Shown here: one piece after another, positions 33,416 to 39,988 of the stretch
Numbering within the stretch: the stretch's first letter is position 1
Layout of the letters: each line of letters opens with the position of its first letter
Source of the DNA: Veillonellaceae bacterium SB90
Lineage (GTDB): Bacteria; Bacillota; Negativicutes; Selenomonadales; Selenomonadaceae
NCBI GenBank assembly: GCA_902364065.1
Contig: CABJCJ010000011.1
Coordinates: 23,808 to 78,646 of the forward strand
Length of the DNA stretch: 54,839 nucleotides
Direction: 5' to 3'
Notes under the pieces: model-generated
Told to the model about the DNA's origin: nothing
Database searches by the model: none
The model's input: the letters and a program-made list of their open reading frames with translations, nothing else
Made by a program: the position numbers and the translations under genes

Positions 33416-34357
33416 TCAGCCCTCCTTCCGGCAGCCTGCACCTTTGGGGCAATCTGTTGTGAACGAGCGGATGGCCTCGCGCAGGTGACCGCGGCTTTCC
33501 TGCAGGGCCTTGCGGCCTTCTTCTGCCGTGGAGCCCGTCACGACGAGCAGGATGGCGAGTTTTGCCCGGCCGTTGGCTTTCCTCAGGGCGGCTTCGGCTT
33601 CTTCGCGCGAACAGCCGCTGCCCTGCATGACGATGCGGCGGGCGCGCTCCTCGAGCTTGTGGTTGCTGGCTTTGACATCGACCATGAGGTTGCCGTAGAC
33701 CTTGCCGAGACGGATCATCGTGCCTGTCGAGAGCATGTTGAGCACGAGCTTCTGCGCCGTGCCGGCCTTCATGCGCGTGGAGCCCGTGACAATTTCGGGG
33801 CCGGTGACGGGCGTCAGAGCGATGTCGGCAAGCTTTGCAATCTCAGAGCCCTCGCTGCAGGAAAGCGCGATGGTCAGGGCGCCAAGCTTTTTTGCATAGC
33901 GGAGTCCGCCGATGACGTAGGGCGTGCGGCCTGAGGCGGCGATGCCGACGAGCACATCGTCCTTCGTGAAATGGCGCGCGGCAAGGTCTTTCTCTGCAAG
34001 CGTCAGGTCGTCTTCGGCACCTTCCTGCGCGCGGAACATGGCGGCTTCGCCGCCGGCGATGATGCCCTGTACGAGTTCCGGGTCCGTGCCGTAGGTCGGC
34101 GGGCATTCGGACGCGTCGAGGACGCCGAGCCGCCCCGAGGTACCGGCACCGATGTAGAACAGGCGGCCGCCATCTGCCAGGCGCGCGGCCGTGGCGTCAA
34201 TCGCCCGGGCAATCTCCGGCAGGATTTTCCGGATGGCCGTGGAAACCTTGGCATCCTCCGCCTGCATGATGGTGACCATTTCTTCTGTTGGGCAGCAGTC
34301 AATCTGCGTTGTCGCAGGATTGCGCTGTTCGGTCGTCAGTTTTCCTAAATCAATCAT
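33416..34357 (-). CDS. murQ: N-acetylmuramic acid 6-phosphate etherase
   Basis: A 313-residue SIS-domain enzyme removing D-lactate from MurNAc-6-P to give GlcNAc-6-P. TEQRNPATTQID opens the protein; YIGAGTSGRLGVLDASECPP is the SIS motif; VTGSTRMKAGTAQKLVLNM is the other family signature. AGGAG precedes ATG. The D-lactate released is notable beside a lactate permease gene just upstream. Confidence 0.96.
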   Translation of the reverse strand: MIDLGKLTTEQRNPATTQIDCCPTEEMVTIMQAEDAKVSTAIRKILPEIARAIDATAARLADGGRLFYIGAGTSGRLGVLDASECPPTYGTDPELVQGIIAGGEAAMFRAQEGAEDDLTLAEKDLAARHFTKDDVLVGIAASGRTPYVIGGLRYAKKLGALTIALSCSEGSEIAKLADIALTPVTGPEIVTGSTRMKAGTAQKLVLNMLSTGTMIRLGKVYGNLMVDVKASNHKLEERARRIVMQGSGCSREEAEAALRKANGRAKLAILLVVTGSTAEEGRKALQESRGHLREAIRSFTTDCPKGAGCRKEG

Positions 34358-34416
34358 ATTTTGAACTCCTTGTTTTCCTGTTTATTTTAGTATAACACAT
34401 AATAAAAACCGGCATA

Positions 34417-34449
34417 GAAAAAGCCTTCCTGCCGGCAGGGCAGAAAGGC
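34417..34449 (-). terminator. Terminator after the lactate permease gene
   Basis: On the minus strand GCCTTTCTGCC and GGCAGGAAGGC form a stem followed by TTTTTC. A TGT-TATACT extended -10 for murQ lies just beyond it (about 34392-34400). Confidence 0.75.
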
Positions 34450-34470
34450 GTGAGGAGAGCGCTGGGATGG

Positions 34471-36003
34471 TCAGCCGACGATGTGCTGGCCGAAATAGAC
34501 GATGCAGCCCATGATGATGATGAAGGGCAGATAGAACTTGACGGCGAAATGCAGCAGCCTGCCCTCGCAGCCGACCGTGCCGATGGAGGCGACGGCGATG
34601 GCGATGCTTTGCGGCGAGATCATCTTGCCGGCGCAGGCACCCGTGGCATTCGCGGCGGCAATCCAGGCCTGAGCGGCCGGCGTCGCGCCGATGGCGATGG
34701 CGGAGTCCGTCTGGAGCTTGCCGAAGAGAACGCAGGACGATGTGGCAGAACCTGTGATGAACGTACCGATTGAGCCGATGAAGGCCGCAATCAGCGGATA
34801 GGCCGTACCCGTCGCCGCGACGGCAGTCTCGGCAATCTCATGCGTCATGCCGGCATAACCCATGACCTTGGCCGTGGCGATGACGGTGATGATCGTGATG
34901 ATTGTGAAGCGCAGATTGTAGACCGTGCGCTTCAGGCAGCCCAGGATCTCGCCGAAGCTGGCTCCCTGGACGCTGCCGCCGATGAACGCGGCGAGCAGGA
35001 TCAGGATGCCGGGGGTGGCGACCCAGGTGAAGGTGTAGGGCTCGCCGCCGGGGCCGTCGTAGATGAGAACGCTGCTCTTGATGAGGTTCAGCGGGTCGTG
35101 GATGACCGGGACGAGCTTCGAGGTCATCAGCAGGAACACGAAGATCAGGATGAATGAGAGCCAGGCTTTAAGGCCCGAAGCGGCCGTGACTGGATCCTCA
35201 TGGCCGTGCGGCGGCATTGCGTAAGCCGGGTCGTTTACCGGGACGAGCTTCGCGCAGGCGACGATGGCCGCCATGGCGCCGATGCCACCGGCGACGACGG
35301 CGAGCTCCGGCCCCATGAACATGGAGACGGCAATCTCCGGCAGCACGAAGCAGACAGCGGCGGCCGTGCACATGAGCAGCATGCCCTTGAGGGCCTTGAG
35401 CGAGTGGCCGGCCACGATGACCATGAGGAACGGACAGAGCAGTGTCAGCGGTGCGAGCTGTAGGGACGTGTACGTCGCGAGCAGCACGGGATCGATATCC
35501 GTGACGTTGCCGAGCGTGACGAGCGGGATACCGATGGAACCGTAAGCCGTCGGCACGGAATTTGCGATGAGGCAGACCATGGCCGAGAGCACCGGATTGA
35601 TGCCGATGCCCGCGAGCATGCCCGCAGGGATGGCGATGGCCGTGCCGAATCCGGCCATGCCCTCGAGGAACCCGCCGAATCCCCAGCCGATGAGCAGGAT
35701 GAGCACGCGGCGGTCATTGCTGACAGAGGTCAGCATCTTCTTGATGACATCCATCGCCTTCGTCTGCAGCGAGAGATTGTAGGTGAAGATGGCAGCGACA
35801 ATGACGAGCAGGATTGGCCAGCATGCGAGGGCCACGCCTTCAAGCGTAGCCTGGACGGCATGCGGGATGCTCATATCATTGACGAAGATGCCGGCGGCCA
35901 GGGCAATGAGGAGTGCCAGCGGGCAGGCCTTGTAAGCCGCCATCTTGAGCACGCTCAGTGCGAGGATGAGCCAGAGAATCGGGGAGAGGGCGATCAGAAA
36001 CAT
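34471..36003 (-). CDS. lctP: L-lactate permease family transporter
   Basis: A 510-residue LctP/LldP-type permease with twelve or more helices. GFGGFLEGMAGFGTAIAIPAG is the hallmark loop, and the C-terminal part has GSATSSCVLFG and CAGKMISPQSIAIA. Family members carry L-lactate, D-lactate or glycolate with protons. AAAGGA precedes ATG. It has its own promoter and operator-like repeats, and a terminator before murQ. It may import lactate or export fermentation lactate. Confidence 0.92.
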   Translation of the reverse strand: MFLIALSPILWLILALSVLKMAAYKACPLALLIALAAGIFVNDMSIPHAVQATLEGVALACWPILLVIVAAIFTYNLSLQTKAMDVIKKMLTSVSNDRRVLILLIGWGFGGFLEGMAGFGTAIAIPAGMLAGIGINPVLSAMVCLIANSVPTAYGSIGIPLVTLGNVTDIDPVLLATYTSLQLAPLTLLCPFLMVIVAGHSLKALKGMLLMCTAAAVCFVLPEIAVSMFMGPELAVVAGGIGAMAAIVACAKLVPVNDPAYAMPPHGHEDPVTAASGLKAWLSFILIFVFLLMTSKLVPVIHDPLNLIKSSVLIYDGPGGEPYTFTWVATPGILILLAAFIGGSVQGASFGEILGCLKRTVYNLRFTIITIITVIATAKVMGYAGMTHEIAETAVAATGTAYPLIAAFIGSIGTFITGSATSSCVLFGKLQTDSAIAIGATPAAQAWIAAANATGACAGKMISPQSIAIAVASIGTVGCEGRLLHFAVKFYLPFIIIMGCIVYFGQHIVG

Positions 36004-36032
36004 GGGGTCAGTCCTTTCTCATCGTATAAAGT

Positions 36033-36045
36033 GATGAATTTCATC
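36033..36045. promoter_or_regulatory. Inverted repeat in the lctP leader
   Basis: GATGAA-T-TTCATC, perfect 6+1+6, about 30 bp before the start codon; a further GATGAA half-site is at 36055-36060. Confidence 0.45.
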
Positions 36046-36058
36046 TGAAAAAGAGATG

Positions 36059-36074
36059 AATGAGATACCTCATT
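36059..36074. promoter_or_regulatory. Operator candidate overlapping the lctP promoter
   Basis: AATGAG-ATAC-CTCATT, perfect 6+4+6 inverted repeat covering the -10 edge and start site, a position suited to repression. Confidence 0.5.
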
Positions 36075-36101
36075 ATATAGACAGGATTGCAGGAAAGTCA
36101 A
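36072..36101 (-). promoter_or_regulatory. Promoter of lctP
   Basis: Minus-strand TTGACT (36096-36101) and TATAAT (36072-36077) with an 18-bp spacer. Confidence 0.75.
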
Positions 36102-36170
36102 TGGATAAAATAAAGGTTCTATATTTTTTATTCGGAGAATATTCGTTCTTTTTGGAACGGCCACCAATAT

Positions 36171-36211
36171 AAAAACGGCCCGCTCCGGCAGATGCCGGAT
36201 GGGGCCGCTTT
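36171..36211 (-). terminator. Terminator after threonine ammonia-lyase
   Basis: On the minus strand CGGCCCCATCCGGC and GCCGGAGCGGGCCG pair around a short loop, followed by TTTTTA. Confidence 0.75.
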
Positions 36212-36245
36212 CCTGTGCCATGTGCGATTTTTGCCGATTCAGGTA

Positions 36246-37499
36246 TCAGTAAACTTTCTTTACATCGTAGCCGTTCTTGTTGAGCGCGGCGATGATGTGC
36301 CGAATGTGCTCTTCGTTGTGTGTCTCGACGGTTACGGTCAGCACGACCTTTTTGAAGCTGTCGGTGACTTTCGTCTGGTCGTGGTCGAGCTTGATGACGT
36401 TGGCATTTTCCTCGGCGAGGATGCGCGAGACGTTGAGCAGCTGACCCGGCTTGTCCGGCAGCTGGACGGAGAAGCAGAAGACGCGGCCGCGGGCAATGAG
36501 GGCCTTGTCGATGAGAGCGGAGATCGTCGAGATATCGATGTTGCCGCCCGAGATGATCGCGGCGACCTTCTTGCCAGAGAACGGAAGTTTGCTGAGTGCG
36601 GCGAGCGAGAGGACGCCGGCACCTTCGGCGACGAGCTTGTGCTTCTCGATGAGGGAGAGCAGCGCGTTCATGATGTCGATTTCCGAAACCGTAATGATGT
36701 CGTCGAGGTATTTCTTGCAGAATTCAAAGGTCAGCGTGCCGGCTGTCTTGACGGCGCAGCCATCGGCCACCGTGTCAGCGGAGGAGAGCGTCACAATCTT
36801 GTCGGCAGCGAGCGCCGCCTTCATGCAGGCGGCATTTTCCGGCTCGACGCCGATGACTTTGACCTGCGGGTTGACGAGCTTCGTCGCGAGAGCCACGCCC
36901 GAGGCGAAGCCGCCGCCGCCAATCGGCACGAGAATGGCGTCGACATCCTTGAGGGCATCGATGATCTCAAGTGCCGTCGTGCCCTGGCCGAGCAGGACCT
37001 GCAGGTCGTTGAACGGGTGAATGTAAACGTAGCCGTGCTTCTTCTGAAGCTCGAGGCTGTGTGCGTAGGCATCGTCGAAGCCATCGCCGTAGAGTACGAC
37101 CTCGGCACCGAGGGCCTTCGTGCCCTCAACCTTGAGGATCGGCGTGGTCGCCGGCATGCAGATGACGGCCTTGACGCCGAGCTTCTGGGCTGCATAGGCG
37201 ACGCCCTGTGCGTGGTTGCCGGCCGAAGCCGTGATGACGCCTTTCTTGCGTTCCTCAGGCGTCAGCTGGCTGATCTTGTTGTATGCGCCGCGCAGCTTGA
37301 ATGCGCCGGTATGCTGCAGGTTTTCGGGCTTGAGCCAGACGTCGTTGTGACAGAGCTCGGAAAAGAAATCACTGTGGATGAGACGCGTCTTCCGCGCCAC
37401 GCCTTCGAGCTGCTTGGCTGCATGGTAGACATCGGCGATGGTCGTCTCGGCGACAATCTCGGCATTCGTCCTGGCCGGTTTCTTGTTTTCTTCAGACAT
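36246..37499 (-). CDS. ilvA: Threonine ammonia-lyase (dehydratase) with C-terminal ACT domain
   Basis: A 417-residue PLP enzyme deaminating threonine to 2-oxobutyrate. The PLP lysine is in HTGAFKLRGAYN, the glycine loop in SAGNHAQGVAY and PIGGGGFASG. Residues 330-417 are a single ACT-like domain (SVQLPDKPGQLLNVSRIL). This single-ACT form is found in both biosynthetic and catabolic enzymes of Firmicutes, so feedback by isoleucine cannot be presumed. AAAGGAGG fixes ATG 37499. It appears monocistronic. Confidence 0.92.
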   Translation of the reverse strand: MSEENKKPARTNAEIVAETTIADVYHAAKQLEGVARKTRLIHSDFFSELCHNDVWLKPENLQHTGAFKLRGAYNKISQLTPEERKKGVITASAGNHAQGVAYAAQKLGVKAVICMPATTPILKVEGTKALGAEVVLYGDGFDDAYAHSLELQKKHGYVYIHPFNDLQVLLGQGTTALEIIDALKDVDAILVPIGGGGFASGVALATKLVNPQVKVIGVEPENAACMKAALAADKIVTLSSADTVADGCAVKTAGTLTFEFCKKYLDDIITVSEIDIMNALLSLIEKHKLVAEGAGVLSLAALSKLPFSGKKVAAIISGGNIDISTISALIDKALIARGRVFCFSVQLPDKPGQLLNVSRILAEENANVIKLDHDQTKVTDSFKKVVLTVTVETHNEEHIRHIIAALNKNGYDVKKVY

Positions 37500-37581
37500 G
37501 GGGGAGCCTCCTTTGGGATAGTTCGGTGAGCTGGGCAAGAAAATGTTTACAACGTAACACTTCGCTCATTTTATTTTATCC

Positions 37582-37611
37582 AGTCTATCATTTTCAGCGG
37601 AAAACTGTCAA
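37582..37611 (-). promoter_or_regulatory. Promoter of threonine ammonia-lyase
   Basis: Minus-strand TTGACA (37606-37611) and TAGACT (37582-37587), 18-bp spacer, 83 bp before the start codon. Confidence 0.6.
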
Positions 37612-37718
37612 TCGAAAATTCTTTGAAATCCTCCACAAGTTTTTGGAGAATTTAGAGGAATTTGCCCATGATTGAGCGAATTATAACCATACATAGAAAT
37701 ACTACGGGAGGGATGCGT

Positions 37719-38165
37719 ATGGTAAGGCTGGCTCGGATCCTGGTGCCGGTGGACGGCTCCGGGGCCTCCGATGAAGCGGTGCGGTTCGCTGCAGCACTGG
37801 CCGATTGTACGGGGGCTTCCATCGATATCCTGCATGTATCGTACTTCGATAGCAATACGGATGCCGAGGAAGTGTCCTGGCTGCCGGACAGTGTGGCAAG
37901 ACCCATCGGACCGGAAGCCCATGCCATCCTCGAGCGGGCCGGAAAGCTCCTGCCGGAGATCGCGGTCCACGAGGTCTATCACCGGACAGGCAGCCCGGCG
38001 GAAACCATACTGGCCTTTGCCAAGGAGCGGCACAGCGACATGATTGTCGTGGGCAGCCGCCGCATGGATGCGCTTCATGCGGCATTGCTCGGCAGCGTCA
38101 GTTCCGCCGTGCTTGAAGAGGCTGAATGCCCGGTGACCGTAGTGAAAGAAAATCCTCATCGTTGA
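37719..38165 (+). CDS. Universal stress protein A family protein (first of two)
   Basis: A 148-residue UspA-fold protein: ARILVPVDGSGASDEAVRFA at the N-terminus and IVVGSRRMDALHAALLGSVS at the C-terminus. The second Gly of the ATP loop G-2x-G-9x-G(S/T) is Arg here, so nucleotide binding may be altered. GGGAGGG fits ATG 37719 rather than ATG 37713. A second Usp gene follows after 29 bp. Confidence 0.9.
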   Translation: MVRLARILVPVDGSGASDEAVRFAAALADCTGASIDILHVSYFDSNTDAEEVSWLPDSVARPIGPEAHAILERAGKLLPEIAVHEVYHRTGSPAETILAFAKERHSDMIVVGSRRMDALHAALLGSVSSAVLEEAECPVTVVKENPHR

Positions 38166-38194
38166 TTTGGATTACCAATTAAGGGGGTAATACT

Positions 38195-38611
38195 ATGATG
38201 AAAAATATCCTGGTACCAGTAGATGGTTCGGAAGGTTCGGATCGCGCCATAACGGAGGCTATTTCCCTGGCAGAGGCATGTGATGCCAAGCTCAATTTCC
38301 TCTATGTCGCCAACATCAATCAGCTCGCCATCAACGCCTGCCTGTCGGATGCCATCCTCGAAGCTGTGACGAAAGCCGGCAATGTCATCCTCGACCGCGC
38401 GATGGAGATGGTTCCGTCCGGCATCGAGAAGGAAGCATTCTCGGAGACGGGATCGCCAGCCGTCGTCATTCTCGACTTTGCGACGAGCAACGACATGGAC
38501 CTCATCGTCATGGGCAGCCGCGGACTCGGCGTCGTTAAGGGCGTCCTGCTCGGCAGCGTCAGCCAGTACATCGTCGAACAGTCGAAATGCCCGGTCCTCG
38601 TCGTGAAATGA
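38195..38611 (+). CDS. Universal stress protein A family protein (second of two)
   Basis: A 138-residue UspA-fold protein, KNILVPVDGSEGSDRAI to CPVLVVK, with the complete ATP-binding loop GSRGLGVVKGVLLGSVS. It is a diverged tandem paralogue of the preceding gene. GGGGG precedes ATG. Both end at a bidirectional terminator. Confidence 0.93.
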   Translation: MMKNILVPVDGSEGSDRAITEAISLAEACDAKLNFLYVANINQLAINACLSDAILEAVTKAGNVILDRAMEMVPSGIEKEAFSETGSPAVVILDFATSNDMDLIVMGSRGLGVVKGVLLGSVSQYIVEQSKCPVLVVK

Positions 38612-38640
38612 GCGTTTGACAAAAAAGAGACAAAGAAAAC

Positions 38641-38684
38641 AGCCAGCGGCGCGTGTCAATCACGTGCTGCTGGCTGCTTTTTGT
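38641..38684. terminator. Bidirectional terminator between usp pair and nrdG
   Basis: AGCCAGC...GCGTG and CACGTG...GCTGGCTG pair with small bulges and are followed by CTTTTTG. Confidence 0.7.
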
Positions 38685-38702
38685 CATGCTTTTAACGGCG
38701 GC

Positions 38703-39209
38703 TCAGTCCTCATAGAGCAGGACGGTCGCGCCGGTCTTGCGCGTGGCGTTCATGTCGATGACGCGCTGGTTGCGCGAGCCGCGGAAGTGGAGCGTGAGGT
38801 CGCGTTCCGCTTCGATGTATTCGCCGTCGACGAGCACATCGATGGCTGCGAGCAGGTCGTCTGTGGCCTTGTCATGGCGATCCCGGAGCTCTTCGAGCGT
38901 ATAGCCGCTGTAGCACCAGACATCGAGGCCCGCGTCATGGACCCGATGTGCGAGCGCAGCCAGCGGAGCCGGCTGCAGGAAGGGTTCGCCGCCGCTGAAG
39001 GTCGCGCCGGTCAGCAGCGGGTTTTCTTTCATTTCCGCCATGAGGTGTTCAATCGTTTCCTCACGTCCGCCCTCAAGCGGCTGCGTTTCGGGGTTCTGGC
39101 AGTTGTGGCAGCGGCGCGGGCAGCCCTGTACGAAGATGGTATACCGTATGCCGTCGCCATCGACGACGGAATCGTCGACGACCCCGGCGATGCGCAAGGT
39201 GTTCTGCAT
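38703..39209 (-). CDS. nrdG: Anaerobic ribonucleotide reductase activating protein
   Basis: A 168-residue radical SAM activase. The 4Fe-4S motif is CPRRCHNC (C30, C34, C37), followed by the SAM-binding GGEPFLQPAPLAAL. NrdG installs the glycyl radical on NrdD. ATG 39209 follows AAAGGA and gives the usual family length; the open frame upstream is non-homologous. The preceding gene encodes only an NrdD-tail-like protein; no full nrdD is in the window. Confidence 0.95.
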   Translation of the reverse strand: MQNTLRIAGVVDDSVVDGDGIRYTIFVQGCPRRCHNCQNPETQPLEGGREETIEHLMAEMKENPLLTGATFSGGEPFLQPAPLAALAHRVHDAGLDVWCYSGYTLEELRDRHDKATDDLLAAIDVLVDGEYIEAERDLTLHFRGSRNQRVIDMNATRKTGATVLLYED

Positions 39210-39257
39210 GATGATCGTCCTTTCCTGTGAACATGCAAATGAATCAGAGACACGAAG

Positions 39258-39290
39258 AAAGCCGCTGCCGGGGGGATGGCAGCGGCTTTT
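39258..39290 (-). terminator. Hairpin between the NrdD-tail gene and nrdG
   Basis: A 12-bp stem AAAGCCGCTGCC / GGCAGCGGCTTT. The T-run after it on the minus strand is short (TTTCTTC), so it may reduce rather than stop read-through into nrdG. Confidence 0.55.
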
Positions 39291-39301
39291 GATTTCTGCA
39301 A

Positions 39302-39586
39302 TCAATGCAGGCTGTGCTTGACGCGGTCGTGCTCTTCGGCGCGCTTCGCGTTGTTCCAACGATCGATCGTGCCCACGAGGTAGCCCGTGATGCGGCGGAT
39401 GCGTTCAAATTTCTGCGGCTGGAGCTCGTACTGGATATCAACCTGTCCATCCTGTGCTGCGGAGAGCTGCAGGCTGCTGACTTTTTCGTTTGTCTGCTGT
39501 TCGACATAATCGATATAGTTGACGATTTCCTGCTCGGAAACATCGGAAAGTCCGTTTACTTTGACATCAATGCCGTTGACTACCAT
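39302..39586 (-). CDS. Small protein resembling the glycyl-radical tail of NrdD
   Basis: A 94-residue protein. The N-terminal half (VVNGIDVKVNGLSDVSEQEI...) is a small domain I do not recognise. The C-terminal part, RIRRITGYLVGTIDRWNNAK and the following RAEEHDRVKH, resembles the extreme C-terminus of class III ribonucleotide reductases, where the glycyl radical sits in an R-x-x-GY motif; the corresponding residue is G68. AGGTGA precedes ATG. nrdG follows 92 bp downstream and the promoter carries NrdR-like boxes, so a ribonucleotide reductase role is likely. It could be a radical-bearing spare part analogous to GrcA for PflB, or a regulatory protein; this is inference. Confidence 0.7.
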   Translation of the reverse strand: MVVNGIDVKVNGLSDVSEQEIVNYIDYVEQQTNEKVSSLQLSAAQDGQVDIQYELQPQKFERIRRITGYLVGTIDRWNNAKRAEEHDRVKHSLH

Positions 39587-39602
39587 AAAGGGTCACCTAT
39601 CC

Positions 39603-39622
39603 TTATCTCGTGTTATCTCGTG
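39603..39622. repeat. 10-bp tandem duplication in the nrd leader
   Basis: TTATCTCGTG occurs twice head to tail in the untranslated leader of the NrdD-tail gene. Confidence 0.9.
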
Positions 39623-39690
39623 TGAAACCTGTTGCAATCTGTATGTTTAAGCATCGCGGAAAAAGGGGCTTTTCCGTTGCGCTTGACCAA

Positions 39691-39720
39691 ATTATACTAT
39701 ATCTATTGTTCGAGCGTCAA
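39691..39720 (-). promoter_or_regulatory. Promoter of the nrd genes
   Basis: Minus-strand TTGACG (39715-39720), 18-bp spacer and a perfect TATAAT (39691-39696), about 105 bp before the start codon. Confidence 0.8.
39694..39709. promoter_or_regulatory. NrdR-like box 1
   Basis: ATACTATATCTATTGT resembles the NrdR consensus ACACWATATATWGTGT. It overlaps the -10 and spacer of the nrd promoter. Its centre is 32 bp from box 2. Confidence 0.65.
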
Positions 39721-39725
39721 TACCC

Positions 39726-39741
39726 ATACTACATGTAGTTT
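39726..39741. promoter_or_regulatory. NrdR-like box 2
   Basis: ATACTACATGTAGTTT contains the perfect palindrome ACTACATGTAGT and lies just upstream of the -35. The 32-bp centre-to-centre distance (three helical turns) is the known spacing of paired NrdR boxes. Confidence 0.7.
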
Positions 39742-39755
39742 TCTGACACTTCTGC

Positions 39756-39764
39756 TTATCCACA
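39756..39764 (+). promoter_or_regulatory. DnaA box 1 (TTATCCACA)
   Basis: Perfect consensus DnaA box, 15 bp upstream of NrdR-like box 2. Confidence 0.85.
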
Positions 39765-39831
39765 AGAATATTTGCATATATATACATGATAGATAGAGAA
39801 TATTCATATTGACAAATGGAGCAGCAGGGAT

Positions 39832-39865
39832 GCACGGCCTGCTGGCAAGGCCGTGCCAGTCTTTT
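39832..39865 (+). terminator. Orphan plus-strand terminator
   Basis: GCACGGCC / GGCCGTGC with loop TGCTGGCAA, followed by CAGTCTTTTTC. Flanking genes on both sides are on the minus strand, so no known plus-strand transcript ends here. A small RNA or read-through control is possible. Confidence 0.6.
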
Positions 39866-39903
39866 TCAATTTTGAAAATGAATAAAGATTCTCCAAAAGA
39901 AAA

Positions 39904-39912
39904 TTATCCACA
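39904..39912 (+). promoter_or_regulatory. DnaA box 2 (TTATCCACA)
   Basis: Perfect consensus DnaA box; centre 36 bp from box 3. Confidence 0.85.
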
Positions 39913-39939
39913 GCAGGGAGTGGATGAAATCCTGCATAC

Positions 39940-39948
39940 TGTGGATAA
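39940..39948 (-). promoter_or_regulatory. DnaA box 3 (TTATCCACA on minus strand)
   Basis: TGTGGATAA on the plus strand, the exact complement of the DnaA box. Confidence 0.85.
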
Positions 39949-39973
39949 GTGGACACAAGATATAGGGGACGAG

Positions 39974-39982
39974 TTATCCACA
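39974..39982 (+). promoter_or_regulatory. DnaA box 4 (TTATCCACA)
   Basis: Perfect consensus DnaA box, 34 bp from box 3 and 7 bp past the 3' end of mscS. Confidence 0.85.
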
Positions 39983-39988
39983 GGCCCG

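Larger units (their letters stand above)
39587..39988. other. Dense 402-bp control region between the nrd genes and mscS
   Basis: No gene is seen here. It holds a 10-bp tandem repeat, the nrd promoter with two NrdR-like boxes, four perfect DnaA boxes, an AT-rich stretch (about 39764-39815) and an orphan terminator on the plus strand. Each is listed separately. Confidence 0.8.
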
